This document shows positions 46,541-58,478 of a stretch of DNA of 64,000 nt, in pieces (the stretch's first letter is position 1; each line of letters begins with the position of its first letter). Source of the stretch: Escarpia spicata (taxonomy: Eukaryota > Annelida > Polychaeta > Sabellida > Siboglinidae). Where the stretch lies: positions 51,412,738-51,476,737 of the forward strand of contig OZ023205.1 of the NCBI GenBank assembly GCA_963995525.1, in the 5' to 3' direction. The notes beneath the pieces are model-generated. The model had not been told where the DNA came from, did not search any database, and saw only the letters and a list, made by a program, of their open reading frames with translations. A program made the position numbers and the translations under genes.

Positions 46541-47590
46541 TCAAGGAGATAATTACTCCCAATGCATATCCGCTACGAGAACAGAGAGAATGGAATATAT
46601 TAGTACACAGCAGACGAGTCGATGAAATCAACAACATCAACATATGGTTGCATTATTTTATTTAACGTAGAACGCGTCGCGAGTTTGTTTATGTGCTGAA
46701 GCTATTCGTAGGTGGTTACAATGGCGTGTCTAGCGTGTGAATGGTTTGTCAAGCATCACGCAAAGGGGTCCTGACCAAGCCACAGTTGAAGCTATATTGT
46801 ATACAACGTATGGTGTAAAACCACACTTAGTGAGTCCAATGAAAATAGCATGTCTGCGTGATGTTGGATGTGTGATTTTGCGAGCATTTTTAGTTGGTCC
46901 AGTGAATATTGAATGTACTGCTGCAATAAATCTGTCACGACGTATCAGTAAATATGCCCTACTATTGGCTAGTGGCTATTTTCAGAACATAGCAATAATT
47001 CAAAATCCGTCCCCAGATTAAAACGAAATTGAGGGGTATCAGGTTTGGTTGATTTTTTTTTTTTAAACAAGGTTTAAACCTTTCACGAATTTTCCACTCG
47101 AGGTCAGTCAATTAATGTTTCATACGCTGAGAAAGTTTAAAGAAAATCCATAGATAAATCACCCATCCAGCATAGGATACGGGTATATTTATATATATTT
47201 ACAACGTAAACTATGTAAACTAAATTTTTGTGTCACCACTTATCAACTTAACGGGTTACACGTGTCTAGTCACCTACTAGTTTGTCACGATACTATGCAA
47301 TGACGCACGACGTGTTATACGTCTCTTGATTCCATATGTGAAAAAATCTCATCCCAGAGGGAAGTCATAACTCGTTCAAACTTAACGTACCGTGTGTAAA
47401 TTACCTACCATAGATCCGTCTTATGTTGCATTCCAATGGGCTCGTGCATAACATGAATACAACTTCGCAACGCCTACTTAGCCCAGTTGCATAAATTTAC
47501 CAGTCGTATAGTCGGATTGCTCTTGAACTGTCGAGTTCGCCAAGTTGTGTTCACGATGTAAACGAGCCTATTGGAGCGCAACATTAGTAC
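46541..47590. other. No recognised gene; upstream region of the MS4A-like gene
   Basis: AT-rich, with no clear TATA box or CpG cluster. Any promoter of the gene at 47,594 should lie here but is not evident. Confidence 0.4.
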
Positions 47591-47593
47591 ACA

Positions 47594-47923
47594 ATGACGG
47601 GTTCCCACAACAACTGTTGTAACGCGCTTAATTTAGCAACATCTTTTTCAGTGACTAACAAGACCATGCAGACGACAACAGAGCATCATGCAAGCGGCCA
47701 GTCTGTTGAAGCTTATCCTACGGAGAATGTTGTGATTGTGCCACAGTACGTAACGTCTCCACCTGAATCTCCGATCTGGGCAAACTACGCCAGCAAGTCG
47801 TCGGTGATACTGGGACTCACACAGATGGTGATTGGCGTTCTGTGCGTACTGTGCAATGTGGTGGCGATTGTTGCGCGTTCACCGACGGCAGGTGTTGGTT
47901 ACGGTATCTGTGGAGGATTGTTT
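47594..47923 (+). CDS. MS4A/CD20-like tetraspan protein, exon 1
   Basis: MS4A proteins are four-pass plasma-membrane proteins that act as or modulate channels and receptors. The ATG at 47,594 opens a 110-codon exon: a polar N-terminal cytoplasmic region (residues 1-68, Thr/Ser rich with PPESP), then a strongly hydrophobic segment at about 71-95 (VILGLTQMVIGVLCVLCNVV). A second membrane segment starts near residue 104. The L-G-x-x-Q-x-x-IG opening of the first membrane helix is the MS4A signature. The exon ends exactly at TTT/GTAAGT in phase 0 and continues in phase 0 at 48,551. No stop precedes the donor. The rest of the gene (helices 3 and 4) is not visible before retroelements begin at about 48.8 kb. 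Confidence 0.65.
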
Positions 47924-48550
47924 GTAAGTAATGTTCAGTGCATTCGTCTCAAAACGGTCCAATCATGGAAAACCATATCACAATGTTGTCACACCATACG
48001 TTATCATCCGGACTGTGTGTTCGCAAATCACCTACAATATGCCATAGAATCACGTTATGGACTTTGTTCGATTCATCTAACTCTTTACAACATGTAATTA
48101 TGTACAAATAAAAGCAAAATCGCATATATAAAACAGCGTGAAGAATACAATAGTTGAAGGACACTGTATAATGGTATACACTAAAACCATTATTAATGTC
48201 ATGCTCGAGACTAGACAAAGGATACTTGAACAGCGAAGTGACTGTATTAGCAAGACTGATTTGTCTTATAGTTGTGAGGTGGCTGTTTAGTGAGGTGACA
48301 AAGAAGCGAGGTTAAACTACACTCTGATATATCATCACAATCACATAAATTATGCAATTCACAATGTTAGAAAACTGCGTCAGAAACTTAATAAGATAAT
48401 GTACACGGCTGTTTTCGCATAATAACGTATTTATATCGAGCTATTTTATGTAGGCAAACCAGGAATATAATGTCATTGCCTTGCATATAGATGCTGTGTT
48501 GCATTCCAGCTATTCAAAATCTACCTTTTGTTTGTTATTTCTATTTACAG

Positions 48551-48607
48551 TTCATGCTGACTGGAGCATTTGGCGTAATGGCGGGAAAAAAAAGAACCAC
48601 GTGTCCA
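48551..48607 (+). CDS. MS4A/CD20-like protein, exon 2
   Basis: The acceptor CTATTTACAG and donor CCA/GTGAGT bound a 57-bp, phase 0-0 exon reading FMLTGAFGVMAGKKRTTCP. In the MS4A family the end of helix 2 and the following loop read like F-x-x-SG-x-x-x-x-A-x-KK-T, which this fits well. Joined after exon 1 it completes the second membrane helix. The intron is about 630 bp. Further exons are not found in the window; they may lie beyond the retroelement cluster, or the copy may be truncated. Confidence 0.65.
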
Positions 48608-48843
48608 GTGAGTATTGATGTACTCTTAAAATAAATTGGTGACCAGACTGTGGGTTATCATATAATAACTAACTGAGTGACCCTGCTTTGTATGGGGACA
48701 ATTTGCAAAGCAGTGTCTAGGTGTCTTGCACTGAATGCAATATATACTTTATATTATATCTGCTAGTTATTAGTAATAACGTGATGTCTTCTCTCACTGT
48801 CAATGACTGCTCGCTTGGTTCAGCCTGTATGAGTCCTCTCCAG

Positions 48844-48897
48844 GTCGGTCGGTCGGTCGGTCGGTCGGTCGGTCGGTCGGTCGGTCGGTCGGTCGGT
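48844..48897 (+). repeat. (GGTC)n array
   Basis: Thirteen or so perfect GGTC units, located at the 3' edge of the minus-strand LINE fragment that follows. Confidence 0.97.
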
Positions 48898-49520
48898 GTG
48901 TACCACTGTGTGGAATCTACTCCTTGTTTCCTCGGTTTTCGTTTTAAAGTGTCTTTGTATCTTGGTTTGGGGCAGACTATGTTCCGAGTTCCTTGAGATA
49001 TTTGGGAAAATATAGTTTGTTTGGAAGTCTGTTGTCCATGCGAGCCACGTTACCTGCCCATGTGAGGTTTGTTTGAATGAGTAGTTCTCCCATGCTTGGG
49101 ATGTTTGCTCTTTTGAGTAATTCTTTGCTGTTAATGTGATCTTTCTATGTTTATTCTCATGATGGATCGGAGGTGTCTCATATGTAAGGCATGTAGCTTT
49201 CTAACTTGCTTTCGGTATATAGTCCTAGTTTTAGCTCCGTAGAGCAGCAGATTGAGTGTGTCTTCCATAAACGGTTGCACAGTCGTCCAAAAGATGATGA
49301 CAGCCTCGCTATGCGCTTCTTCAATTCCATGTCTAGTTTCGCCTCGTCAGAGATGGTACGTTCAAGACTATGTTTATTGAAGTTAAGGACATTCGGAAGT
49401 AGTTATACTTGACCACGCTTGAGTTCGATCCTTGATGATTGGTACAGAACTACCTTTCTTCTTCAGGTCTGTTCTTAAATCGTAACAGTTTGCTGCTTCT
49501 GCAAACTTGTCGGTTATGGT
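48898..49520 (-). pseudogene. LINE RT C-terminal remnant, 5' end inside a tandem array
   Basis: From 49,520 the minus strand reads ITDKFAEAANCYDLRTDLKK, then (shifted) VVLYQSSRI, then SDEAKLDMELKKRIARLSSS and FGRLCNRLWKTHSI. Later frames carry GELLIQTNLTWAGNVARMDN and RLPNKLYFPKYLKELG. This is the post-catalytic segment of one LINE group (DKF-EAA--FGL-I-LKKTEVLYQ ... FGRL--R-W ... L-W-GHV-RMD--R-PK). Several frame changes occur. Its upstream end merges in frame with the 51-bp array. Confidence 0.75.
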
Positions 49521-50775
49521 TACCATGCAGTCATAGCAGTAATATACACATACAAACTTGTCGATTATGGTTTCCATGCAGTTATAGCAGTAATACACAC
49601 ATACAAACTTGTCGATTATGGTTTCCATACAGTTATAGCAGTAATACACACATACAAACTTGTCGATTATGGTTTCCATGCAGTTATAGCAGTAATATAC
49701 ACATACAATCTTGTCGGTTATGGTTACCATGCAGTCATAGCAGTAATACACACATACAAACTTGTCGGTTATGGTTTCCATGCAGTCATAGCAGTAATAT
49801 ACACATACAATCTTGTCGGTTATGGTTACCATGCAGTCATAGCAGTAATACACACATACAAACTTGTCGGTTATGGTTTCCATGCAGTCATAGCAGTAAT
49901 ACACACACACAAACTTGTCGGTTATGGTTTCCATGCAGTCATAGCAGTAATACACACATACAAACTTGTCGGTTATGGTTTCCATGCAGTTATAGCAGTA
50001 ATACACACATACAAACTTGTCGATTATGGTTTCCATGCAGTTATAGCAGTAATACACACATACAAACTTGTCGTTTATGGTTTCCATGCAGTTATAGCAG
50101 TAATATACACATACAAACTTGTCGGTTATGGTTTCCATGCAGTTATAGCAGTAATACACACATACAAACTTGTCGATTATGGTTTCCATGCAGTTATAGC
50201 AGTAATATACACATACAATCTTGTCGGTTATTGTTTCCATGCAGTTATAGCAGTAATACACACATACAAACTTGTCGGTTATGGTTACCATGCAGTTATA
50301 GCAGTAATAGACACATACAAACTTGTCTGTTATGGTTACCTTGCAGTCATAGCAGTAATACACACATACAAACTTGTCGGTTATGGTTTCCATGCAGTTA
50401 TAGCAGTAATACACACATACAAACTTGTCGGTTATGGTTTCCATGCAGTTATAGCAGTAATATACACATACAATCTTGTCGGTTATGGTTTCCATGCAGT
50501 CATAGCAGTAATACACACATACAAACTTGTCGGTTATTGTTTCCATGCAGTTATAGCAGTAATATACACATACAAACTTGTCGGTTATGGTTACCATGCA
50601 GTTATAGCAGTAATATACACATACAAACTTGTCTGTTATGGTTACCATGCAGTCATAGCAGTAATACACACATACAAACTTGTCGGTTATGGTTTCCATG
50701 CAGTTATAGCAGTAATACACACATACAAACTTGTCGGTTATGGTTTCCATGCAGTTATAGCAGTAATATACACAT
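49501..50775. repeat. Minisatellite: 25 tandem 51-bp units
   Basis: The unit ACAAACTTGTCGGTTATGGT ... CAGTAATACACACAT repeats 25.0 times with no length variation. Because 51 is divisible by three and neither strand's register contains a stop, both strands are open throughout: 17-residue repeats METITDKFVCVYYCYNC (minus) and TCRLWFPCSYSSNTHIQ (plus). Variation is scattered over both frames (T/A/G at a few fixed positions), with no sign that one frame is preserved. The first unit overlaps LINE RT coding sequence. Confidence 0.98.
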
Positions 50776-51034
50776 TTCCTAGTTTAGTTACCATTTCTAT
50801 AAGCTATTTGTATTTAAAAGCAGAAGCATTCATAGTACACAGGCATTTCTCACACAAAAATATAACTAAATATTTTCCATCATTCGCCATACAGCTGTAA
50901 TACATTCCTACACAATGACGTTTTGTGCGTGTGTGTTTGTGCGTGAGTGCGTGCGTGCTTGTTTGCGTGCGTGCGTGCATGTGTTTGTGCGTGCGTGTGC
51001 GAATGTAAGTGTAAATGTACGTATGGTCCATTTG
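50776..51034. other. No gene; GTGC/GTGT microsatellite
   Basis: 50,925-51,010 is an imperfect GTGT/GCGT/GTGC tract. The remainder is unassigned. Confidence 0.6.
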
Positions 51035-53390
51035 ATAGAACTCAGAACTCAGAATCAATTTATTTGACCTATAAATACGATACATATACAACGAATAACG
51101 CAAGTAATAGATAAGGTCGGGAGACTCCCATTAAGATATATATTATATCGCTAGCACAGGAGCCACCCCATAAATATAAACAACAGTAAAATTTACATGA
51201 CAAATCAGAATAGCATATGACTTGTTTTTTATAGTTGATAATTACTCAATGTGTCAACATGCATACATAACACAAGGACTGATTATATGTACTCGTGTAC
51301 ACATTGACGTACATATGGAAACTTAGGTATACATTCTAATATGTATTACGAATTAAATAAACCAATTATGGATACGACAAGTGGATTTATAATTTAAAAT
51401 AAAACGTTTTTTGTGTATATTTAAAAACCATATACACACTGTAGACTGTGGGTGTCAATTTTATTAATTACACTATTTGGTGTATTGTTAACTGTCTCTA
51501 CTATGTTGTGTCCATTGCAATTTTTCGTAAATTCATGTTTGAATCTGGACAGATTATTTCTTTAACGTGTGCAGTGCTGATGATTATCATACATGTGTGT
51601 GTTTGAAAAAAACATTGAAGTAGTAGGGTAAAAGATTGTTAATTAATTTATACCAAAATGAAGTCTTTTAAAAATATTACTTGTGTGAGCATTGTATTTA
51701 CTTTAGGATATTATTCGTATGTCTCTACTATGTTGTGTATAATGCAGAAATAGGACGATAATTGTTAGTCAGAAACTTTTTTGTCTGGAAATATACCAGT
51801 TATTATTGATTGATTAATAATTACAGTGACTGCATTGCTGATATCATTTTTTTCAATTTTAGTAATGGTGTTGAAATACCGTCGTTTCCACAACTTGATT
51901 TTGGAGGTAAACGATCAATTATATTAACAGTAGTTTCCATGTTAATTGGGTTAAAGCTGAAGGTGTGAAATATCGGGTTATTCAGGTAATATTTGTATGA
52001 TTTACCTCCACTAGTAGTTGTTTTAGAGGATAGAGTAGGACCAGCATTAGTAAAAAACGTGTTAAATATGTTTGCTATAATACATTTGTAGCTAATCATT
52101 TCCAAATCTGGAAATTGTTCTTTCTTTTCACTATTCTGAATAATTTATTTAATTAACCATCACGTCTTTTAAACATCATGCTTATGCTTTTCAAAACTTG
52201 GTAATGCATTTGCTTAACTAATCTAATATTACTTTTAAGAATTTTATTATAAGTATGTAGGTCAGTTTTAAGTTTATGGTAATGCTCTGTATTTACGTGA
52301 GTCAGTTTCATTCTCGAATACAATTTGTTTCTAAATTTAATCGACATAATAATGCCCTTGGTAATGCAAGGAGTTTTCTTATGTTTATATTTGTTAACTT
52401 TAATTACTTTAATAGGTACAAATGTATCCATAGCTGCAGTAACAATTTCATCGAGGATATTGTAGTTTTCATTCGGATCCGCGTGAGTATCTGTGTTAAG
52501 TTTATCATAAAGATTTGAGTTAATTATTTCAGTTTTAAATTTATTGAGCGAGTCAGGAATTTTTTGTTTTATTCGTATAAACCTTGGTATCGCATTAGAG
52601 GTTTCGACATAGTCCAGACAGTGAAAGTGATTCGAAATATTGCTCACTAAAATAACAGCTGAGGATTTGAAGAATCCTTTTGAAAAATTGCATACAAATT
52701 TATCAATGAGTGTTCCTTGATATTCTGAAAGTCGTGTTGGCATAGTAATTTTAGGGAAGAAAACCATGTGAAACGATTGTATCGAAATATTCACATATTA
52801 CAGGTTTTTCGTTAATTTTTAGCAAGTCAATATTGTAATCTCCTGCAATTATTATTTCACTTTTTAGATTTTTGTAAATCAACTAAATTTGATGCAAATT
52901 CGTTTGTAAATATACGGTAATTTTCAATTATATCTCTAGGTGGTCTATATTTATTTCCAAGAATTACTTTTTTCTTCATGGCACAACGTGTTATTTCAGT
53001 AAATTGTCCTTCCCAAGTGTCTGTATTAGCATGGATTTTTACAGATTTGTAATTGTACTTGTTGCTGAGATAGATTGCCAAGCCAGCATTTGCAATACGA
53101 ATGTTGGCATATTAATGTATATCCATCTATTTGAAATAAAGAAGTGTCAGCCCCTTCATCGAGCCATGTATCTTGTGAACATAGAGCACTAATCTCACAG
53201 TCACTACGTCTGAATGTCTCTCACTTTATTTTAAATTCGTCAATTTTTGCATTTAAATTCTGACAGCTTAGGCTTAGCAAAATAAATTTGCTTTGCTTGT
53301 TCGTTAAATGGTTTATTAAATTATCATCGTCAAAGTATGGTGAATGTTGAAATGGTTCAATATCCCCATCTTCATTCATTTAATCCGTTT
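51035..53390 (-). mobile_element. Non-LTR retrotransposon with RT largely deleted
   Basis: Read from 53,330: KFILLSLSCQNLNAKIDEF and TWLDEGADTSLFQIDGYTLI (endonuclease start). Then VILGNKYRPPRDIIENYRIF, IIIAGDYNIDLL, SAVILVSNISNHFHCLDYVE, and the linker FNTFFTNAGPTLSS and LPPKSSCGNDGISTPLLKL. The RT begins with NNYRPISAL near 51,755 and is lost right after. The 3' end carries two TTCTGAG units near 51,040-51,055, a plausible LINE tail. Frameshifts separate the endonuclease pieces. An exact 18-base word (GTCTCTACTATGTTGTGT) occurs at about 51,497 and 51,720, flanking part of the tail. Confidence 0.8.
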
Positions 53391-53870
53391 TTAATATGTG
53401 ATAGAGATAATTTTTCTCTAGACAACCAAATTGCGCTAAGAAATAATTTGTATCAGTCATATTGGAAAATTGTAGAAATAATAGTGCTCTATGTTTATAG
53501 GACACATCATATAAACATAAACTAGACATTGCGAAAGAGCTGCACAAGTTATACTCTGAGCATAATACAAATACATTTTGTAAAAGAGAATATTACGAAT
53601 ATTCCGTTTGCAAATATAACACAATGTACTTATTGCATCAGCACAAAATGTGTAAAAATAAATTTCAGCATATGTACTGCCACAACATGAACGTAGAGTG
53701 AGAATATCGTAAGTATATTGAACAAAACACAAACTGATTATTGCATAGATACATTGTCATCTTGAAGTACATTTAGACTAACATTATTTTCTACTAAATC
53801 AACATCGCTTATCAAGCTATCATAATATTGTAGTGTATTTTCACTATTACTATCATCATTAAAGGGATTC
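53391..53870. other. No recognised gene
   Basis: AT-rich sequence between the LINE start and segment S copy 2. Confidence 0.4.
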
Positions 53871-53872
53871 TT

Positions 53873-54520
53873 TGAGAATTTAAATATCTTTGTAATGTAC
53901 GCAATTATTAGGTAATCCTGTTAATATGATTATTTCATGTAATTACATGCCTTTATTTCATTAGAATTATGTTTTATTAATCACTAATGACCCTGACAAT
54001 ATATCAAAAAAATAACTGTGCGTACGCAGAGTTTCTACTTTGGGCCCACCTTCACGATCCGTATAAGGCATGCTCATGAATATTCGGAACTGTCCGTCGG
54101 ATTTCGATTAGCTACGCCGAGTTAATAGATGCAAGAAATACGTCATCAACATGTGTGTATATGGATTAGCCACCGCCATGCGAACGAGTCGTGACCGATA
54201 AAATTATCAAAACGATACGTGGACCAGCTGCTGTTTATGTCACAGATTCAGCATAGAAAAGTAGGAAAATATATGGAATAAACGGAGAATGAACATAGCG
54301 ACAGTTCATGACAGACGGATTGATTTAAAAGAAAAAACACCACCTCCCCATGCACGAAGCCGCTGATGCCGAGGCGATGGCGAAGCCGATGTCATATTAA
54401 ATGATTGGCATTGTTTTTGTTGGAATATAAAAAACTATGGTAGTATCATGTTCCTTTTTTAGCAGGTACATCTGGCTATACATTTTGATGTGACGTTTTA
54501 ATGAAACGTTTAGATAACAG
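53873..54520 (+). repeat. Duplicated segment S, copy 2, left block
   Basis: Colinear with 13,910-14,520. It ends at TAATGAAACGTTTAGATAA, the same place where copy 1 enters the L2-type ORF. No L2 coding sequence follows here. Confidence 0.8.
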
Positions 54521-56028
54521 AAACGTACAGAAGCCGAGAAACATTCAATAATGAAAAATTTGCACCATCAATCCAGCTGCTATTTCCATAATCAGTATAA
54601 ATACATAATACATCAATAATGTAATTTACGGTATTAAGATAGGATTGGTAGTTATGTGCTTTCTCATCTACATAAAGTTTAATTTTAGTTTGAAAAATGT
54701 AGATCTCTAGAGCATAACATTATTATCGACAAAATATATTGCATCACTATAAAAACATGTTTTATTTTGTACTGGGGGTGTAATAATTATTTGTTTTGCC
54801 CATCATCTAGAGTAAAAGATATTGAATTTGTTTCTGTCGAACTCCTGTTTCGAAAAAAAGGCCATTGTACGATGGAAATAAAGTTATAAAATTACAAAAC
54901 TTTAAAACGCATATTTTAAAACACTGTTTTCAGTCATCATTGGTGTATTTAGCTCAAGAAGATCCCTAAAACATTTTTTATGTTGTGGAACATTTATATT
55001 TTATAATTTTCAAAATGATTGTAAAAGCAACTTTGTCGACACCTTTTTATACACTACTCCTAGTATAGTTCACTTAACACAAACTTGTTTCAAACATTTT
55101 TGAAGAATATGCTGTAGAACACAATCCAAACATGATGAGCATAAGAAAGCATACATTTTATGATGTAATCCTACTTTGCAACATAATGACGGGATGACGT
55201 GCATTTGGATGCACAAATGGATCGATTGCACAAATCCATTTGAAACGTAGTGATGTACATATTCCCAGCAGAAGCCATATGGAACTAATATGGCAGAACA
55301 AAGTCAGACTTCTTCACTACTGTGTTGTGTGAGTTAAGATTTTGCCCTATTAATAGCATTGCTATGCATTCTGATACACAAGCTATCAGATGCAGACATC
55401 CATTTAAATCTCGAAGTGAGGTACAACTTCCCAGTAAATGTTGCACAGAACAGAATGGGGCAGAACAAAGTCAGACATCATCTTATGTCAGGTGACCCAT
55501 TGTCCAATTAATGGCACTGTTAAGTAGAGGTCTTCAATTTCCTCTTTCCGTCAGCTCAGCTATTTCCAATGTTCCTGCAAACAAACAAGGTTGAATTTAG
55601 GAAATTGAGCCTAAATATGAGTTAACTAACTCAACACTGTGCAGATTAATTCAGTTTAGATATTGGATTATGGGACTTATCACAAAGTGTACAGCTGGCT
55701 AAATGGAAAAGAAATACAAGAGAACCTTGTTATGCTGGTTCAGTCAGACTAAAATCCCAATCCATTACCTTGGCCAACTTTTAATTTGCTTCTACATAAT
55801 TACCTGTATACATTGGTCATATACAGTGCACTCCAGATAACTCGAACTCACATAAGTGGATTTTCGCTAAGTTAAGTCAATCTTTTCCTCGGTCTAGGGC
55901 AAATGTCCCAATAAGGGGAACTTCTGATAACTTTCTAGTTATCAAAATTCCAATTATCAGTATTGTCATGGGTCCCTGGAAGTTCGACCATATCCTCTAA
56001 TAATTAATGTTGTATATAATTATACATA
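54521..56028. other. No recognised gene; sequence between the two S blocks
   Basis: AT-rich DNA with no counterpart in copy 1, where 0.8 kb of L2 LINE occupies the equivalent place. 55,190-55,520 contains two weakly similar stretches around CAGAACAAAGTCAGAC (55,295 and 55,463). Confidence 0.5.
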
Positions 56029-56378
56029 TGGGCCATTCTCGTGAAAAGTGTACAGTAACGGTAAAGTAACATGTCAAAAATAAATGTTTAATTTGTTTTA
56101 GCGAGTACTATTATTATCAAAAGTACTATTCACATGAAGCAGTACAACTTGATCTGATCTATTATTCGATTTTTTTTAAATATATTCATAGATAAAAACT
56201 GATGTATACTTGAGTGCAGATCTGCTGGTGTCCAAAATTCGTGCATCACAAAATTCCGTGACAACGTGACTTTTTAACAAACCTAAAAACGTTTACATTG
56301 AATGATGACATGCCAGCCAGGTTTACTAACAATCGTAGCTGTAGCATTAAAAACAGTCTGTGAACGTACGAATCTCAC

Positions 56379-56435
56379 ATTTTTATGTTTCGGCTCAAAT
56401 AAGTGGGGAAACGGGGACTTTTCAAAAACGGCTGA
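56379..56435 (-). CDS. Exon 2 of an unrecognised gene (19 codons)
   Basis: The acceptor CTTTCCAAATTCCAG and a donor AAT/GTGAGA bound a 57-bp phase 0-0 exon reading SAVFEKSPFPHLFEPKHKN. It is colinear with 15,600 and below, where one inserted T destroys the frame. I do not recognise the protein. Following exons were not found. Confidence 0.45.
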
Positions 56436-56902
56436 CTGGAATTTGGAAAGGCAAGACCCGTAGACACACATACACAAATCCCAGATTTAGCCTTTAGAAA
56501 GTTTAGCCTAAGTTTTGGCAAACAAATTACATCCACGACCAGGTTAATCATCTTGTTATGGTTGCATATACTGATATTTTAGAGTGCATTTTCGTTCACT
56601 GCATGTCGAATACTGGACAATGCAGTTTTACTAACAAGAAAGGCGAGACCCTTGCCTAAGCCAAGCTATGTTATTTACTGTAGTAGAGGCTCGACAGACT
56701 CAGTGACAGTGACAGTCCCAGCGCAGCGGCAGCCGTCCGTGTCGGCGGACGTTATAATTCTATTTAATCGAAACGTTACTCGGCTGACTGCATTTGGAAG
56801 CAGGATAAATAAACAATGCTTCCTACACTTATAAAAATAGCTGTCAATATACATATGTCTACAAATTGCTTACTTACAATGCCATTGCTTGAATCAACTC
56901 AC

Positions 56903-56917
56903 CTCGAAATCAGACAT
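56903..56917 (-). CDS. Exon 1 of an unrecognised gene (MSDFE start)
   Basis: Minus-strand ATG at 56,917 gives MSDFE and runs straight into a strong donor (GAG/GTGAGTTG) in phase 0, compatible with the exon at 56,435. The ATG and donor are preserved in the 15,869-15,883 copy (one codon differs), while surrounding intron sequence differs more, a hint of past selection. Confidence 0.45.
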
Positions 56918-57389
56918 GTTAGCTGTGTGTGTGTGACGTTAACGGTCTGTGTGTGTTTCTCTGCGTGTGCATGAATATTCATTATACTCGGGCTGTAGAA
57001 TTAATCATCCACGTGGCTCAAAGCTGAAAATTATTCGTGTAAACACAACTGTTTATCGGCATTTTGCGCAGATAACACCCAAATTATGCATAAACATGCA
57101 ATACATAAATAGCAGAAAAAGTACATATGGGAAATTAATACGTTTTGATACGGTACACCTCGAAAGTATATTAGCTTATAAAGAATCCCTTTAACATACG
57201 TTGGATTTATGTCCATACTATTGCATTCATTTACATCATTGTGTACATGTTCCATATGTATTCCACATAAACACTGTGTGTTTGCCATTAGCGTTTAGCC
57301 GATGCTACAGATTGTTCGGTCCGGTCACGGGTGTTTATTGTCTGTCAAGTTGGCGGAGTTCTTGGTCGGTCGAGATGGTGACTTTCCTA

Positions 57390-58164
57390 CCGTTTCGAAG
57401 AAGGCATACGATGCGGCCGTCTTGCCGTCCATGTGGCGGAGACGTTGCTCAGCATCTTTGCTTTGTTGAAGAGTTCACTGCGACGTCTGGTGAAGTTTTC
57501 CGTGATCAGTAGTTTTGTCCCATTTAGGCGCCGTTTCGCTGTGAACACGTTTCGTCGTTGTTGGTATGTTGTGAATTTCACAATAATTGGTCGCGGCTTC
57601 GGGTTAGTCGAGTTTGCAGACGATCCGAGACTGTGGCATCGGTCGATGTGTTCGTGTCCAGTCGAAATGCCGAGTTTGTTTTGGAAGATGCTCAGCACAG
57701 CGGTCTCTGAGTCCGCGGAGTTGGGACACACCATGCACGATTAGACAGTTTCTTCTGCTGTACTGTTCAACTGCATCAATCTCTTCATACAACTTGATTT
57801 TATCTGCCTCCAGCTTCGTGACGCGTGCAGTCATTTCATCAGCTTCAGTAGCATCTTTGGCGATACCCATCTGGCAGGATTTGTACACTTCTTGCTTGAT
57901 GTCTGCCCCAGCGTCAGATGTTAAGATTGACTCAACGATTTTGCTAATAAAGTTTGTATTCTCAATTAGCTGGGTAATGATCGCCTGACTAATTAAGTCA
58001 ACGACTGAGGCAATTATTGGGTCGTTGGTTTGAATAAGGGAAATTATTGCCACGCGCATGTCTTGATTCAGAGTCTCTGTGATTGAAGTGCTGTCAGTCT
58101 GGTTAGCACTACCCTTTTTCTGTCCTTTATTTTGTATGGTGAGTTTGTGATAGCGTAACAACAA
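57390..58164 (-). pseudogene. LINE ORF1-like protein with a frameshift
   Basis: Minus strand from 58,164: a polar N-terminal half, a coiled-coil-like stretch (VTKLEADKIKLYEEIDAVEQ), then YSRRNCLIVHGVSQL. After a frame change near 57,650-57,740 it continues HEHIDRCHSLG, RPIIVKFTTYQQRRNVFTAK and LLITENFTRRRSELFNKAKM. This order (coiled coil, EQYSRR-CL-I-GV, DIDR-HRLG, RPIIVKF--Y--R, ITE-LT-RR--L-KAK) is the L1 ORF1/Transposase_22 layout of an RNA-binding chaperone. No matching ORF2 follows on this strand. Confidence 0.8.
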
Positions 58165-58478
58165 TGTGTCTCTATTTTGTGGTGTACGGTAGTTGTTTAC
58201 ATCATACGGTCATGGCAACAACGAAGGCGGGAGTTCAAGTTTATCAGTGTATTTTTTCACTTATCGTTTCCTTTCGTTCCCGGTCGTATCGCTGACAAAC
58301 GTGTCGTCGGTGGAGTCGTGGGCCCACAGTCCACCAACTGATGCACTTGAACACAATTGGAAACGCTAACTAGTATCAACAAAATCGGAATTTGTGGAGT
58401 TCGTTGTGCAATTTAAACTGTCCGTGAGTGGTGCCATCTAGTACTCTCATATAGTCATATGTATTCAATACCCAACCT

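Larger units (their letters stand above)
56029..57196 (+). repeat. Duplicated segment S, copy 2, right block
   Basis: Colinear with 15,328-16,153 but about 340 bp longer because of indels. Carries the better-preserved version of the minus-strand exon pair. Confidence 0.85.

Noticed and set aside
49501..50775. CRISPR array
   Set aside because: Units are contiguous with no spacers, and the host is eukaryotic; it is a minisatellite.
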